Assembly: GCA_014381825.1 (NCBI GenBank)
Contig: JACNKX010000141.1
Span: 625-64,624, forward strand
DNA from: Planctomycetota bacterium
GTDB taxonomy: Bacteria; Planctomycetota; Planctomycetia; Pirellulales; Pirellulaceae
Direction of reading: 5' to 3'
Length of the DNA stretch: 64,000 nucleotides
Part shown: positions 1-8,567 of the stretch, piece after piece
Layout: each line of letters opens with the position of its first letter
Position numbering within the stretch: position 1 is the stretch's first letter
Notes under the pieces: generated by a model
Seen by the model: the letters and a program-made list of their open reading frames with translations, nothing else
Told to the model about the DNA's origin: nothing
The model's database searches: none
Made by a program: the position numbers and the translations under genes

Positions 1-150
1 GGGGGCGTGTTGATCGTCGTCGGTGCGCTCGTGGGCGTAAACCTCGGTGCGGCTGCTGGTGATGTGGCGGGATTCCTCGGCCTTGGGGCCGGTGGCTTCT
101 TGGGATGGCTGATCAGTTACGTTTGCCGCCCAACAGCGCATGCCCGATGA
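1..150 (+). CDS. C-terminal end of a membrane protein (5' truncated by window)
   Basis: Only the last 49 codons and the TGA stop are present. The visible part is rich in Gly, Ala, Val and Leu (for example GALVGVNLGAAAG and GLGAGGFLGWLISY), enough for one or two membrane helices with glycine-zipper-like packing, followed by a short basic tail ending RPTAHAR. There is no catalytic or binding motif. The next gene on the same strand starts about 195 bases later, behind a hairpin and a dispersed repeat, so it is probably not co-translated. Function cannot be assigned; a small integral membrane protein is an inference from composition. Confidence 0.6.
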   Translation, partial: GGVLIVVGALVGVNLGAAAGDVAGFLGLGAGGFLGWLISYVCRPTAHAR

Positions 151-151
151 A

Positions 152-171
152 CCGCCGCATCCATGCGGCGG
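152..171. repeat. Perfect 9-bp inverted repeat just after a stop codon
   Basis: CCGCCGCAT (152-160) and ATGCGGCGG (163-171) are exact reverse complements around a 2-base spacer, directly after the stop of the upstream gene. There is no T-run after it, so it is not a classical intrinsic terminator. It could still act as a 3' end hairpin, or be part of the intercassette-like sequence that precedes the next gene. Confidence 0.5.
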
Positions 172-212
172 ACGCATTCGGATTCACTTCCGGCCGCCGG
201 TGTGTCACAATG

Positions 213-273
213 TTCCTTGGTTACTCGACGTTTTCCGCTTTGATCGGGGCGGCGTCGGGCATGCGTCCCGTTC
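213..273 (+). repeat. Dispersed repeat copy A, upstream of the 345 gene
   Basis: This 61-base stretch matches 1496-1555 at roughly 50 of 62 aligned positions by my hand alignment, including the shared blocks CGTTTTCCGCTT, GGCGGCGTCGG and TCCCGTTCG. Both copies lie in the same orientation and end about 15-70 bases before a start codon. It does not form a strong hairpin itself. It may be a mobile intergenic repeat, or a conserved leader or promoter block. Confidence 0.6.
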
Positions 274-344
274 GCCGATCGAAGTCGTTGTCAATTCGCA
301 AAATTGCGTGGTTCGTGAGCGCACTGAGTAAGAAGGAACAAGCA

Positions 345-1391
345 ATGGTACGAGTTCAACTTCGGCGTGTCGCCGCCTTTCTGCTTCTGGCGTTTTCGGG
401 CGTGTTGTATGCTGCCGATGTGCCAGCGCTCGACACGCGCGTAATCGTTCCGACTACTCCGGCACGTCTTGTGCGACTGACTGCTCATATTCGCGTCACG
501 AACTCCAGCAGCACCGATGTATCGCGTTTCGTTTTCCGCGTAACTGCCCCTCCTGACCTCGATTCTCAGCGGTCCGTTTTAGTCACCAGCGATCTTCCGC
601 CTGTTGTTCGGAAGCAACACAAGAACAGCGCGAATGAATATCTTGAGTTCCAATGTGCGGTTCCCGCGAATCAGGAGGTCTTGAAAGGTGTGACATTCTC
701 CGTTCTCTTAATGCCGGTTGATTATTCGAGAGTGAAGAGTATTGAGGGTCGAAGCGATTCAAAAAGCGACGACCTTCTCCGTTACCTGACACCTTCGCGC
801 TACATTGAATCCGATTCTGCCGAAGTCAAAGATGCGGCTGCTTTCGTTTTTCAACGGTCACGAGGCGAAATGTCAAAGGCACGGGCGGCTTATGAGTTCC
901 CGTCCAAAGTTCTCAAATTCAAGTTGCAAAAGGAACCACTCGGAGCTCGACAGGCACTAGAAAGGAGGACCGGTGATTGCACGGAATTCGCCTGCTTGTT
1001 CGTTGCGCTCTGCCGCACGCAATCGATACCTGCTCGCAAGGTTGGAGTTTTCAATCTCGGAGACAAGTCGCAGCTCTCGGTATCTCAGCCAAATCACGAT
1101 ATTGCTGAGGTATATCTTGGCAGTCACGGGTGGATTCCTGTCGATCCAAACCTGGGCCGAGGACGGTACGACCGCCCAGCCGGTTTTGGAAAACTCGGGA
1201 ATACTGCCATCGTCCTGAATCGCGAAGGTGCGTGGGTCTGGTCGACATGGCTCCCACCGTATGGCTACGACAAATCGAAACCCAAACCAACAGTCACCTA
1301 CGGAATCGAATGGGATGCAAAAGTCGTAAAGGAAGGCAGTGCCCGTGATCTTTATCGTGAGTTGGTTGCGACGAAGCAGTCAAACGAATGA
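345..1391 (+). CDS. Exported transglutaminase-like protein
   Basis: A 348-residue protein. I chose the internal ATG at 345 because it follows AGAAGGAA at a ribosome-binding distance and opens a clear signal peptide (MVRVQLRRVAAFLLLAFSG, cleavage near YAA-DVP). The open frame upstream of 345 has repeat-like composition. The C-terminal half carries the transglutaminase/papain-like fold: Cys in GDCTEFA, His in PNHDIAEVYL and Asp in PVDPN, in the order of the Cys-His-Asp triad. Members of this superfamily act as peptidases or amidases, or occasionally as cross-linking enzymes; which applies here is not visible. The N-terminal half (about residues 25-200) is beta-rich, as in many secreted transglutaminase-like proteins. 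It probably acts in the periplasm. The gene stands alone between two repeat-bearing spacers. Confidence 0.8.
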   Translation: MVRVQLRRVAAFLLLAFSGVLYAADVPALDTRVIVPTTPARLVRLTAHIRVTNSSSTDVSRFVFRVTAPPDLDSQRSVLVTSDLPPVVRKQHKNSANEYLEFQCAVPANQEVLKGVTFSVLLMPVDYSRVKSIEGRSDSKSDDLLRYLTPSRYIESDSAEVKDAAAFVFQRSRGEMSKARAAYEFPSKVLKFKLQKEPLGARQALERRTGDCTEFACLFVALCRTQSIPARKVGVFNLGDKSQLSVSQPNHDIAEVYLGSHGWIPVDPNLGRGRYDRPAGFGKLGNTAIVLNREGAWVWSTWLPPYGYDKSKPKPTVTYGIEWDAKVVKEGSARDLYRELVATKQSNE

Positions 1392-1495
1392 AAGATATCA
1401 ACGTTGCATGTTGCGCCGCTGAACAAAACTTCTGCCGCAGAGGCACTTCGGGCGCGCCTTCGTCTTTCGTTCAACGGGCGCTCGCCTAAAATAGG

Positions 1496-1555
1496 TTCTT
1501 GGTTGTTCGGCGTTTTCCGCTTCGTTAGTGGCGGCGTCGGCAATGCTTCCCGTTC
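1496..1555 (+). repeat. Dispersed repeat copy B, upstream of the 1571 gene
   Basis: This is the partner of 213-273, in the same orientation. The most conserved blocks are CGTTTTCCGCTT, GGCGGCGTCGG and TCCCGTTCG. It ends 15 bases before the GTG start of the next gene, so it could include that gene's promoter or leader. Confidence 0.6.
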
Positions 1556-1570
1556 GGCACCTCAGAGTAC

Positions 1571-1954
1571 GTGAAAGAATTCAGCTCCAATCCGTATCAG
1601 AGCCCACCATCGTGTGAGCTTGATGTTCGTAGCGGCCATCCGCATCTGGGCTGTGTGCTCACCAAGTGGCGTTGGGTCTATCGTCGATTTGAATTGAACG
1701 GACAATCCGACGCTGTCATCGAGTACAACGGACGCGGAGTTGGATACGAAACGGTGTTCGTGAATGGCGTCGTGGCGATTCGGGTTTCGAGTCCGGGTAT
1801 TTCATTCAGTACGCCGATTGACTTCGTTGTTCCCATGGGGGCGGACTCATCCGCGCACGCACGATTTGAAATTCGCACTCGCGCACTGCTCTTTCTGGGC
1901 GCATTCCGCTTGTTCATTGACGGCTACGTTGTTTATTCGGAGGGCGAATGGTGA
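1571..1954 (+). CDS. Small conserved-type protein with N-terminal NPYQSP motif
   Basis: 127 residues from a GTG start. The opening (KEFSSNPYQSPPS) has the Asn-Pro-Tyr-x-Ser-Pro signature seen at the start of many small planctomycete proteins of unknown function. The rest alternates hydrophobic and polar residues like a beta-sheet domain (WRWVYRRFELNG, VIEYNGRGVGYETVFVNG, FRLFIDGYVVYSEGEW), with a typical 'VNG...FxLxIDGxxVY' pattern. There is no signal peptide and no membrane helix. No catalytic motif is visible and I do not assign a function. The gene sits alone between two spacers, the first carrying repeat copy B. Confidence 0.6.
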   Translation: MKEFSSNPYQSPPSCELDVRSGHPHLGCVLTKWRWVYRRFELNGQSDAVIEYNGRGVGYETVFVNGVVAIRVSSPGISFSTPIDFVVPMGADSSAHARFEIRTRALLFLGAFRLFIDGYVVYSEGEW

Positions 1955-2344
1955 CATGATGTCGCCCAGCGGGAAGGGATTCTTTTCGGCAGCTTTCAAG
2001 AGATTAGCTTGCACCGCGTGAGTCGGTCGCGCGTGAGTATCGTCGGATGACGGAGTGGGCCTCATCGTTCGCATCACTGCGTATTCGAAAACGTGAGATC
2101 GCCTGTTGGATCGAGCGTATAACACCGGTTACGCACAATCTCGGTGAGGAGATGCCAGCGGCACGCAAGTGGTTTGTTAGCGTTCGGAGTTCTATGGCTC
2201 CATACTTCCCTCGCGCGAATGGGCATCGTACACTGATCTTGCTGTATGGGTGGGCGTTCTTGCCATGACCCACGCGGCGCGAAATCGCTCCGGGATGGTG
2301 TGGTTCGATGCTGTCTTTTCCTCATGCAACAAGCGGAACGCGGA
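1955..2344. other. 390-base spacer without a convincing gene
   Basis: The open frame of the following lipoprotein extends upstream to 2246, but that part lacks a signal sequence and a ribosome-binding site, so I treat it as untranslated. GCGTGAGT occurs twice near 2020-2038. I see no hairpin with a T-run, no tRNA and no copy of the 213/1496 repeat. Confidence 0.4.
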
Positions 2345-5095
2345 ATGTCGATGTCAAAGGCCACAGTGTGGTTGTGCTTGGCGATGACTGGTGTCGTGTT
2401 AATGACCGGCTGCCGAGGATGCAATAACGATCCGCTGGTGGAACGTGACAAGAAGCTCGAAGACGAAGAGAAGAAAAAAAAGAAGCCGAAAGATGATTTC
2501 GAGTTTCAACTCGCCAGAACTGTCCCTGCCGACGATACACTTGCTGCGCCGTTGGTGAAGCCGGGACATTGGATCACGGTTGCGCATGATCTAAAGGCGA
2601 ACAACCGCAACGTTCAAGCTGTGTTGCACACGAAGGCGACTGATCGAAATGGAAAGCCGTTCTTCGTCGACGATACTCCGTTTATGTTGTCCTCGTCGCG
2701 GCCCGCGCCGCTTCCAAAAGGGCAGGAGAAGCGATTCGAAACACCCTACTTTGTGCCGCGGGCGGCTGCTGATGAAGAGGGCAAGACCGTTGGATTGCAT
2801 CGCGAATTACGAGCTGCTCCCAGCGGGAACTTGTTGGAGAACGATTGGCAACCCGCGATGAACATGGATGGGTATCAATACTTCTTCATGGTGCTGGCCG
2901 CGGATCCAGATCGTTACGGGTATATCAAACGATTGCCGAGCGTCTCGGCTCCCACCGCGGACGACTATACGACCGACACATATTTGTATTATCGAGTTCT
3001 GCTTCCACAGCTTGATCGGATCGCTCCGCTTCCAACGAACCCGCTGACTTGGACCAGCATCGCTTATATTCTGTGGGACGATGCCGATCCGAATATGCTG
3101 ACTCCGGATCAATGCCAAGCCATGCTCGATTGGTTGCATTGGGGTGGCCAGCTAGTCATCAGCGGCCCCAACACATTGGAGAAGCTCAAAGGGACGTTCT
3201 TGGACGATTTTCTCCCTGCGTCGGTATCTAAGACGACCGAGATTGATCAGGCTGCGATCGACGAGATCAATGGGTACTGGGCATTGCCCAATAAAAAGCT
3301 GGGAGGCTTGCGAACACTTGATGTCTTGCCCGGCAAGCCGCTGATCGGAGTTCAGCTAGAGAAGCATCCTGCCGCCGAGCCCGTTGCCAACACCGGCGGG
3401 CTGGTTCTTGAGCGGCAAATTGGCGGCGGGCGAATTGTGGTTACAGCCTTCTCGCTGTCCGATCGTACGATTGTGAATTGGGGCAGCTTCGATAGTTTCT
3501 TCAATGCTTGCTTGTTGCGCCGCCCGAAGCGCGTCTTTCGGGTCGAGAGCATGTTGCCCGATGCTCGATGGGCCGACTATCACCATTCCTTGGTTACAGA
3601 CGCCAGATTGGTAACGACACTGCGCTATTTCACGCGTGACATAGGGCACTTTGCCTCGATCGTTCGTCCGCGAGATTATGTCGAGCCTGGCGAAGAAATC
3701 AAAGAAACGATTGACGCACGGCAAATGGGGAGTCCGCAAGAGATGGAGCCTCGACCGACGCAACAAGATCTTGACCCCACTGGCGACGACACACACTTCC
3801 TTGGCTATCCGTTTCGTCCCAAATCGGGAATGGCAGCGTGGAACGACCAGAGCGGCGCTTCGGATGCGTCGCGGGAAGCGTTGAAGGTTGCGGCCGGCAT
3901 CTCGATTCCAAAAGGCGATTTTGTCTTGAAGGTGTTGGCCGTCTATTTGATTGTCTTGGCACCGCTCAACTGGGGCTTCTTTCGAATGATGGGACGTGTC
4001 GAATGGGCGTGGGTCGCTGCACCGATCATGGCCATCGTCGGAGCCGTCGCTGTCGTCCGACTAGCTCAACTCGATATCGGTTTTGCGCGCAGTGTTACCG
4101 AGATCGGTATCGTCGAGACACAAGGCGACTACTCTCGGGCGCACGTAACTCGCTACACCGCGTTGTACACTTCGCTTTCTGACTCATACGATCTCGTCTT
4201 CGATGATGCCGGTTCACTCGCCCAACCGTTCTCGGCGAACCCGGATTTTGTTTTGGGACCGCACGACACGACCTATACCGTCAGTCTCCGCCGCGACAAA
4301 GAACTGCGATTGAGCGGTTTTCAAGTTGCCTCGAACAGTACGCAGACAGTGCACTGCGAACAGATGGCCGACCTCGGGGGAACGTTTCGGCTGACCGGTG
4401 ACGACGCGACCGGCTTTCGACTCGAGAATGGAACGCCGATCACCTTGAGGCATGTCGGCGTGTTACGTCGCACGCTCGGCGGCAAACTGCAAACGTGTTG
4501 GATCGATGATTTGCCGAGTGGCATGGATCTAGCGGTTCGTTTCGATGCGGAGGCCGACGGTAAAGCTCGAATGAAGCAGTGGGATGAAGCGTCGGTCACG
4601 TTCAGTTTCGAACGACAGGCCGATCAGCTGCTCAAGAAACACGACGATGACAATGACAAGAAGCTATCCGTGGAAGAAATTGCGGACGTCCCGGAGGTCG
4701 CAACCGCGTTCCGTAATTTTGATCAACGAGAAAGCGGAAGTAATTCTGGTGACGGCCATTGGGATCGCGGCGAGTTGTTATCCTGGTGCCGTTCGTCCCG
4801 ATTTGGTGAGCTATCTCTCGGGCAGCTTGTGGACCTAGCAAGTCAAGGGCTCCGCTTGCGGCCCGGCGACGTCCGTCTGGTTGGCTGGAGCGAAGAGGAT
4901 CTTCCCGGCATGGCCATTCGACCGACGTCCGCGCAGGAAGCTCGCCGTAATCTATTTCTAGTTCACTTGAAACGTGGCCCGTTGCCAGAGCCAATGCCAG
5001 ACGTCAACACGATCGCAGATTTCAAAGAGGATAAACCAAAGGCGGAGATCGACAACAGCGAAGAGCCCTCCAAGGGTGAATCGGAGTCCGAATGA
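2345..5095 (+). CDS. Large lipoprotein with two membrane helices and EF-hand-like loops, partner of an ABC ATPase
   Basis: 916 residues from ATG 2345. The start is set by the lipoprotein signal (MSMSKATVWLCLAMTGVVLM, then lipobox LMTGC). Next come a Lys/Glu-rich linker and a domain with the phrase 'LTPDQCQAMLDWLHWGGQLV', resembling the glutamine-amidotransferase-like fold of DUF4350 and GldG-type proteins. Two helices follow at about 526-548 and 553-572, then a beta-rich C-terminal part. Around residue 765 there is a canonical-looking calcium loop (DDDNDKKLSVEE), and near 805 a second, less regular one (GDGHWDRGEL). The stop overlaps the ATG of the ABC ATPase by 4 bases, so the two are translationally coupled. 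Inference: an envelope component of an export or remodelling system driven by that ATPase. The substrate is unknown. Confidence 0.7.
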   Translation: MSMSKATVWLCLAMTGVVLMTGCRGCNNDPLVERDKKLEDEEKKKKKPKDDFEFQLARTVPADDTLAAPLVKPGHWITVAHDLKANNRNVQAVLHTKATDRNGKPFFVDDTPFMLSSSRPAPLPKGQEKRFETPYFVPRAAADEEGKTVGLHRELRAAPSGNLLENDWQPAMNMDGYQYFFMVLAADPDRYGYIKRLPSVSAPTADDYTTDTYLYYRVLLPQLDRIAPLPTNPLTWTSIAYILWDDADPNMLTPDQCQAMLDWLHWGGQLVISGPNTLEKLKGTFLDDFLPASVSKTTEIDQAAIDEINGYWALPNKKLGGLRTLDVLPGKPLIGVQLEKHPAAEPVANTGGLVLERQIGGGRIVVTAFSLSDRTIVNWGSFDSFFNACLLRRPKRVFRVESMLPDARWADYHHSLVTDARLVTTLRYFTRDIGHFASIVRPRDYVEPGEEIKETIDARQMGSPQEMEPRPTQQDLDPTGDDTHFLGYPFRPKSGMAAWNDQSGASDASREALKVAAGISIPKGDFVLKVLAVYLIVLAPLNWGFFRMMGRVEWAWVAAPIMAIVGAVAVVRLAQLDIGFARSVTEIGIVETQGDYSRAHVTRYTALYTSLSDSYDLVFDDAGSLAQPFSANPDFVLGPHDTTYTVSLRRDKELRLSGFQVASNSTQTVHCEQMADLGGTFRLTGDDATGFRLENGTPITLRHVGVLRRTLGGKLQTCWIDDLPSGMDLAVRFDAEADGKARMKQWDEASVTFSFERQADQLLKKHDDDNDKKLSVEEIADVPEVATAFRNFDQRESGSNSGDGHWDRGELLSWCRSSRFGELSLGQLVDLASQGLRLRPGDVRLVGWSEEDLPGMAIRPTSAQEARRNLFLVHLKRGPLPEPMPDVNTIADFKEDKPKAEIDNSEEPSKGESESE

Positions 5096-6018
5096 TTGAA
5101 CTGATTGACTTTGGCAAAGATTATGGCGACTTCACGGCCGTCGAACAGCTGAATCTAAAGATTGAGGCTGGCGAGATGTTCGGCTTCATTGGTCCCAATG
5201 GTGCTGGCAAGAGTACGAGCATTCGGTTTCTCGCGACGCTGCTCAAGGCAACTCGCGGCGAGGGAATCGTCAACGGTCACAGCGTGACACGCGACCCGAT
5301 GGCCGTTCGTCAGAGTGTCGGCTACATGCCCGACAACTTTGGCGTGTATGACGGGATGAAGGTATGGGAGTTTCTCGATTTCTTTGCCGTTGCGTATCGC
5401 ATCGGTCGGGCACAGCGAAAACGGGTCATCAGCGATGTCCTGGAGTTGCTCGACTTGGGCCATAAACGCGATGACTTCGTCAACGGCTTGTCACGCGGAA
5501 TGAAGCAGCGGCTGTGCCTGGCAAAAACGCTGGTTCACGATCCGCCCGTTTTAATCCTCGATGAACCAGCGAGTGGCCTTGATCCGCGAGCACGTGTTGA
5601 AGTCAAGGCGTTGTTAAAAGAGTTACGCCGGATGGGGAAGACCATTTTAATTTCGAGTCACATCCTCACGGAATTGGCTGACTGTTGTACGTCGATTGGA
5701 ATTATTGAACGTGGGCAATTGCTGATGCATGGACCGATCTCGGATGTCTATCGTCGAATTCGTGGGAATCGAATTGTCAGTGTAAAGTTCACCGGCAACA
5801 TGGATCTCGGCCTTTCAATCCTTCGGAGCTCGCCGCATACACGCGACATTCAAGTTGATGATCATTCGGCGGTCGTCGAATTGGAAACCGATGACAACGG
5901 CGTGGCCGAACTGCTCAACAAGCTCATTCATGAAGGAGTCGGTTTGCGGAGCTTTGGCGAGAATGATCCGACGTTGGAAGATGTGTTCATGTTAGTGACC
6001 AAAGGGCTCGTGTCGTAG
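5092..6018 (+). CDS. ABC transporter ATP-binding protein (CcmA/GldA/NatA type)
   Basis: 308 residues, with the expected order of motifs: Walker A GPNGAGKS (34-41), signature LSRGMKQRL (about 134-142), Walker B VLILDEPASGLD (about 152-163) and the switch His in ISSHIL. The ~80-residue C-terminal extension is typical of NatA/GldA-like ATPases that pair with ABC-2 permeases. It hydrolyses ATP on the cytoplasmic face to drive an export or gliding-type system. The start ATG overlaps the stop of the lipoprotein gene. No ABC-2 permease is adjacent in this window, which is odd; the two-helix lipoprotein may be the membrane partner, or the permease is encoded elsewhere. Confidence 0.92.
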   Translation: MIELIDFGKDYGDFTAVEQLNLKIEAGEMFGFIGPNGAGKSTSIRFLATLLKATRGEGIVNGHSVTRDPMAVRQSVGYMPDNFGVYDGMKVWEFLDFFAVAYRIGRAQRKRVISDVLELLDLGHKRDDFVNGLSRGMKQRLCLAKTLVHDPPVLILDEPASGLDPRARVEVKALLKELRRMGKTILISSHILTELADCCTSIGIIERGQLLMHGPISDVYRRIRGNRIVSVKFTGNMDLGLSILRSSPHTRDIQVDDHSAVVELETDDNGVAELLNKLIHEGVGLRSFGENDPTLEDVFMLVTKGLVS

Positions 6019-6091
6019 AGTCGAGAGCCAGCGGTGGTGTGGTCCTGATTCGCCTAGCTGATTACCGACGGCTGAAAGCAAATCCGCCCCA

Positions 6092-6880
6092 ATGACTACT
6101 CGCATCGCTTGTTTCGGTGGCATCTACAACAACTACCTCGCCTTGGAGGCGGCGGTGCGCGATGCGCGGCGACGTGGCGTTGATGCGATGTACTGCTTGG
6201 GCGATATGGGGGCGTTCGGACCGCATCCGGATCGAGTGTTCCCGATCCTGCATGACAACAACGTGTTGTGTGTGCAAGGGAACTACGACGATTCGATTGG
6301 CAACGCGTTCGACGACTGTCAATGCGGCTACACCGACCCTCGCGACAATCACTTTGCCCAGATCAGCTACGACTATACGCTTGCTAACACGTCGACCGAG
6401 AATCGGGCGTTCCTCCGAGCATTGCCGAAAGAGCGACGCCTGGAACTCGGGAGTTCCCGAGCTTTGCTCTGCCATGGCAGTCCTCGCAAGGTCAACGAGT
6501 TTCTTTGGGAATCGACCAGCTCGACGCACTTTTTGGAAGCGTTGCTGCGGGATCACGACGCGGACGTGATTGCCGCAACGCACACTGGGATCAAATGGCG
6601 GCGAGAGCTGTCGATGAATCGGCACTTCGTCAACGTTGGCGTCCTCGGGCGGCCTGAGAATGATGGCCGCACGAATGTGTGGTACACCGTTATGGAAGCC
6701 TGCTCGAACGGCGATCTTCAGATTGAATTTGTACCAATCGAGTTTGACCATCTTCGGCTCGCTGGCGAGATGCAAAATGAAGGGTTGCCTGCTGAGTTCG
6801 TTGAAGCACTGCGAACCGGCTGGTGGACTACATGCCTGGAAGTGCTTCCGGCGAAGGAACGCCGGCGTGGTGCCGCGTAG
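6092..6880 (+). CDS. Metallophosphoesterase-like protein with altered metal site
   Basis: 262 residues with the calcineurin-like phosphoesterase plan: GD (G37-D38 in CLGDMGAFG), GNYD (63-66), CHGSP (His128), then THTG (163-166) and NVGVLGRP. The first motif, normally D-x-H-G-N, reads G-I-Y-N-N (residues 10-14), so both the metal Asp and His are absent. The second His of the usual G-H-T-H is Gly166. Four of the metal ligands remain. I believe planctomycete relatives share this variant, so it is probably a subfamily rather than a damaged gene; that is from memory. The insertion after GNYDD contains DCQCGYTDPRD, with two close cysteines. It is cytoplasmic, with no signal. Whether it hydrolyses phosphoesters or only binds a ligand is open. 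Confidence 0.75.
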   Translation: MTTRIACFGGIYNNYLALEAAVRDARRRGVDAMYCLGDMGAFGPHPDRVFPILHDNNVLCVQGNYDDSIGNAFDDCQCGYTDPRDNHFAQISYDYTLANTSTENRAFLRALPKERRLELGSSRALLCHGSPRKVNEFLWESTSSTHFLEALLRDHDADVIAATHTGIKWRRELSMNRHFVNVGVLGRPENDGRTNVWYTVMEACSNGDLQIEFVPIEFDHLRLAGEMQNEGLPAEFVEALRTGWWTTCLEVLPAKERRRGAA

Positions 6881-6975
6881 TCACGCTTTTCCGGACTAGC
6901 AAATATTTCCTCCGTTTGCGTGGAATGCCCCGACCTGCATCGGATTAGTAAGCTAGGCTTTCATTGCAGCGAATA

Positions 6976-7006
6976 GACAGATCTCGACGCTCGTTGATGA
7001 TCTGTC
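6976..7006. promoter_or_regulatory. 8-bp inverted repeat in the leader of the Tad-like genes
   Basis: GACAGATC (6976-6983) and GATCTGTC (6999-7006) are exact reverse complements with a 15-base loop, 60 bases before the first TadE start. This could be an operator or leader hairpin. Nothing else supports either role. Confidence 0.25.
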
Positions 7007-7066
7007 CGCGATCTTCGATTGGTCGCAAGATTCGTCTGACTATTCTGCTCGTTCGAAGTCAAGATC

Positions 7067-7471
7067 ATGAAACACCTTCGACATAGATCTGCGCGCCGGA
7101 ATGGTGCCGCGACGGTCGAGCTTAGTATCTGCCTGCCACTGTTCATCACGGTACTCTTCGGGTCGATCGAGGCCAGCAACTTAATCTATCTCCGAGAAAG
7201 TTTGTGCCTCGCATCTTATGAAGCTGCACGACAAGCCGTTTCCCTCGATGCAACCAAGCAGGAGATTGAGAAACGCGCCATGCAGCTACTGAGTTCTCGA
7301 GGAGTGACAAAGCCAACGATCACGTTCACTCCCAGCGACATCACATCGGCGAGCGGCGGCGACCCGGTGACGGTTACCGTCTCCGTACCTGCGAGTTCCC
7401 AAACATTGCTTCCAAAGATTGTCTACGGTCAACGAGCTATTTCTGCGCAGACGACTTTCGTAAAGGAATAG
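7067..7471 (+). CDS. TadE-like pseudopilin
   Basis: 134 residues. A basic N-terminus (RHRSARRNGAATVEL) runs into one hydrophobic helix (SICLPLFITVLFGSIEASN). This is the TadE signature, where the Glu after the A/T-V motif starts the membrane segment. The rest is a small exported domain of about 90 residues. TadE-like proteins are pseudopilins of tight-adherence (Flp) pili or related type II-like secretion systems. It is first in a run with the VWA protein (4-base gap) and a second TadE-like protein (4-base overlap). No TadA ATPase, TadB/C platform or CpaF gene is present here. Confidence 0.8.
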   Translation: MKHLRHRSARRNGAATVELSICLPLFITVLFGSIEASNLIYLRESLCLASYEAARQAVSLDATKQEIEKRAMQLLSSRGVTKPTITFTPSDITSASGGDPVTVTVSVPASSQTLLPKIVYGQRAISAQTTFVKE

Positions 7472-7475
7472 ATCC

Positions 7476-8567
7476 ATGAACATAGAGTATTGGATGTCAA
7501 CACGCAGAAGAGGTCGATGCCGCCGCATGCGCCGTCGTGGGGTGATGGTCATCTTAATGATGTTCTTGCTAGTAGGGCTGCTGGCAGCGGCGGCGTTCTC
7601 GGTTGATGTCGCATACATGCAGTTGGTGCGAACCGAGCTGCGCCGAGCGACCGACGCAGGCGCGCGAGCTGGTGGCGAAGCCCTGTCTCGAACAGAGAAA
7701 CCGGACCTTGCGCGCGCTGCCGCGAAAGCTGCGGCCGCTAGAAACACCGTCGCCGGAAAACCGCTTGTATTGGAAGATGCCGACATCGTGTTTGGTAACT
7801 CGGCGGAAGGTCGTGACGGGAAGTGGCACTTTGCAGCGGGCGTAGAACCGTTCAACAGTGTCCAAGTTGACGGCAATCGCACGGCCAACTCAGCATCTGG
7901 TAACGTGGCGTTGTTTTTCGGTAGAGCCTTTGGAACCAACGACTTTGCTCCATCAATGTCCGCGATTGTGATGCAAGGCCAGTCGTCGAAGCGGGACTTT
8001 GCGGTTGTGGTTGATCGCTCTGGCTCGATGAACAGCCGGAGTGGCGGACGTGGCAGTGCCTCCCGCTGGCAGGCCTTGCTCGGTGCCTTTGGTGGGTTTC
8101 TCGCGGCCTTGGCAGACACGAAAGACGAAGAAGAGATCGGTCTTGCTTCCTACTCTAGTACGTCGAGCATTGACGAATTCCTTACAGACCGGCACGGGGA
8201 CCCGACCCATACGCTCAATCGCTTGCGCCCCGGTGGTGCAACGAACATTCACTCTGGCATCGTCAACGGGACGCGCGTTCTGACTCAATCCGCAAGGGGC
8301 CGAAGCGACGCAGTTAAGATCATGGTTGTGATGACCGATGGAAAACACAATCGAGGCCCCGAACCGATCCTCGCTGCACGAGCTGCGGTCGTCGAGGGAA
8401 TCACGATCTACACGATTACGTTTGGGCACGGAGCTGACGTTACAAGAATGAGTGCGGTAGCCAACGCCGCCGGTGGCAAACACTATCACGCTCCAACGGC
8501 CGCTGATTTGCGAGCCATCTTCCGAAAGGTTGTTACCGATTCGGAAGGTCTCGCCTTCGTCAAATGA
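7476..8567 (+). CDS. TadG-like protein with von Willebrand factor A domain
   Basis: 363 residues, with AAGGA about 8 bases before the ATG. A very basic N-terminus (STRRRGRCRRMRRRG) precedes a single helix (VMVILMMFLLVGLLAAAAF) and the TadG-like phrase RTELRRATDAGARAGGEAL. From about residue 175 there is a VWA domain with an intact metal-ion-dependent adhesion site: DRSGS, the Thr in GGATNIHSG and the Asp in MTDGKHN. VWA domains of TadG type face the outside and mediate adhesion or subunit contacts. The gene is flanked by two TadE-like genes. The VWA binding partner is unknown. Confidence 0.85.
   Translation: MNIEYWMSTRRRGRCRRMRRRGVMVILMMFLLVGLLAAAAFSVDVAYMQLVRTELRRATDAGARAGGEALSRTEKPDLARAAAKAAAARNTVAGKPLVLEDADIVFGNSAEGRDGKWHFAAGVEPFNSVQVDGNRTANSASGNVALFFGRAFGTNDFAPSMSAIVMQGQSSKRDFAVVVDRSGSMNSRSGGRGSASRWQALLGAFGGFLAALADTKDEEEIGLASYSSTSSIDEFLTDRHGDPTHTLNRLRPGGATNIHSGIVNGTRVLTQSARGRSDAVKIMVVMTDGKHNRGPEPILAARAAVVEGITIYTITFGHGADVTRMSAVANAAGGKHYHAPTAADLRAIFRKVVTDSEGLAFVK

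Noticed and set aside
105-344. N-terminal extension of the transglutaminase-like frame
   Set aside because: It overlaps the tail of the upstream gene and the repeat, has no ribosome-binding site, and a signal peptide begins at 345.
150-345. Integron attC site
   Set aside because: GCCCAAC resembles a core site, but no matching GTTRRRY partner or extended imperfect palindrome was found; no integrase gene is present.
2246-2344. Upstream start of the large lipoprotein
   Set aside because: The lipoprotein signal sequence begins at 2345; the 33 upstream residues would bury it.
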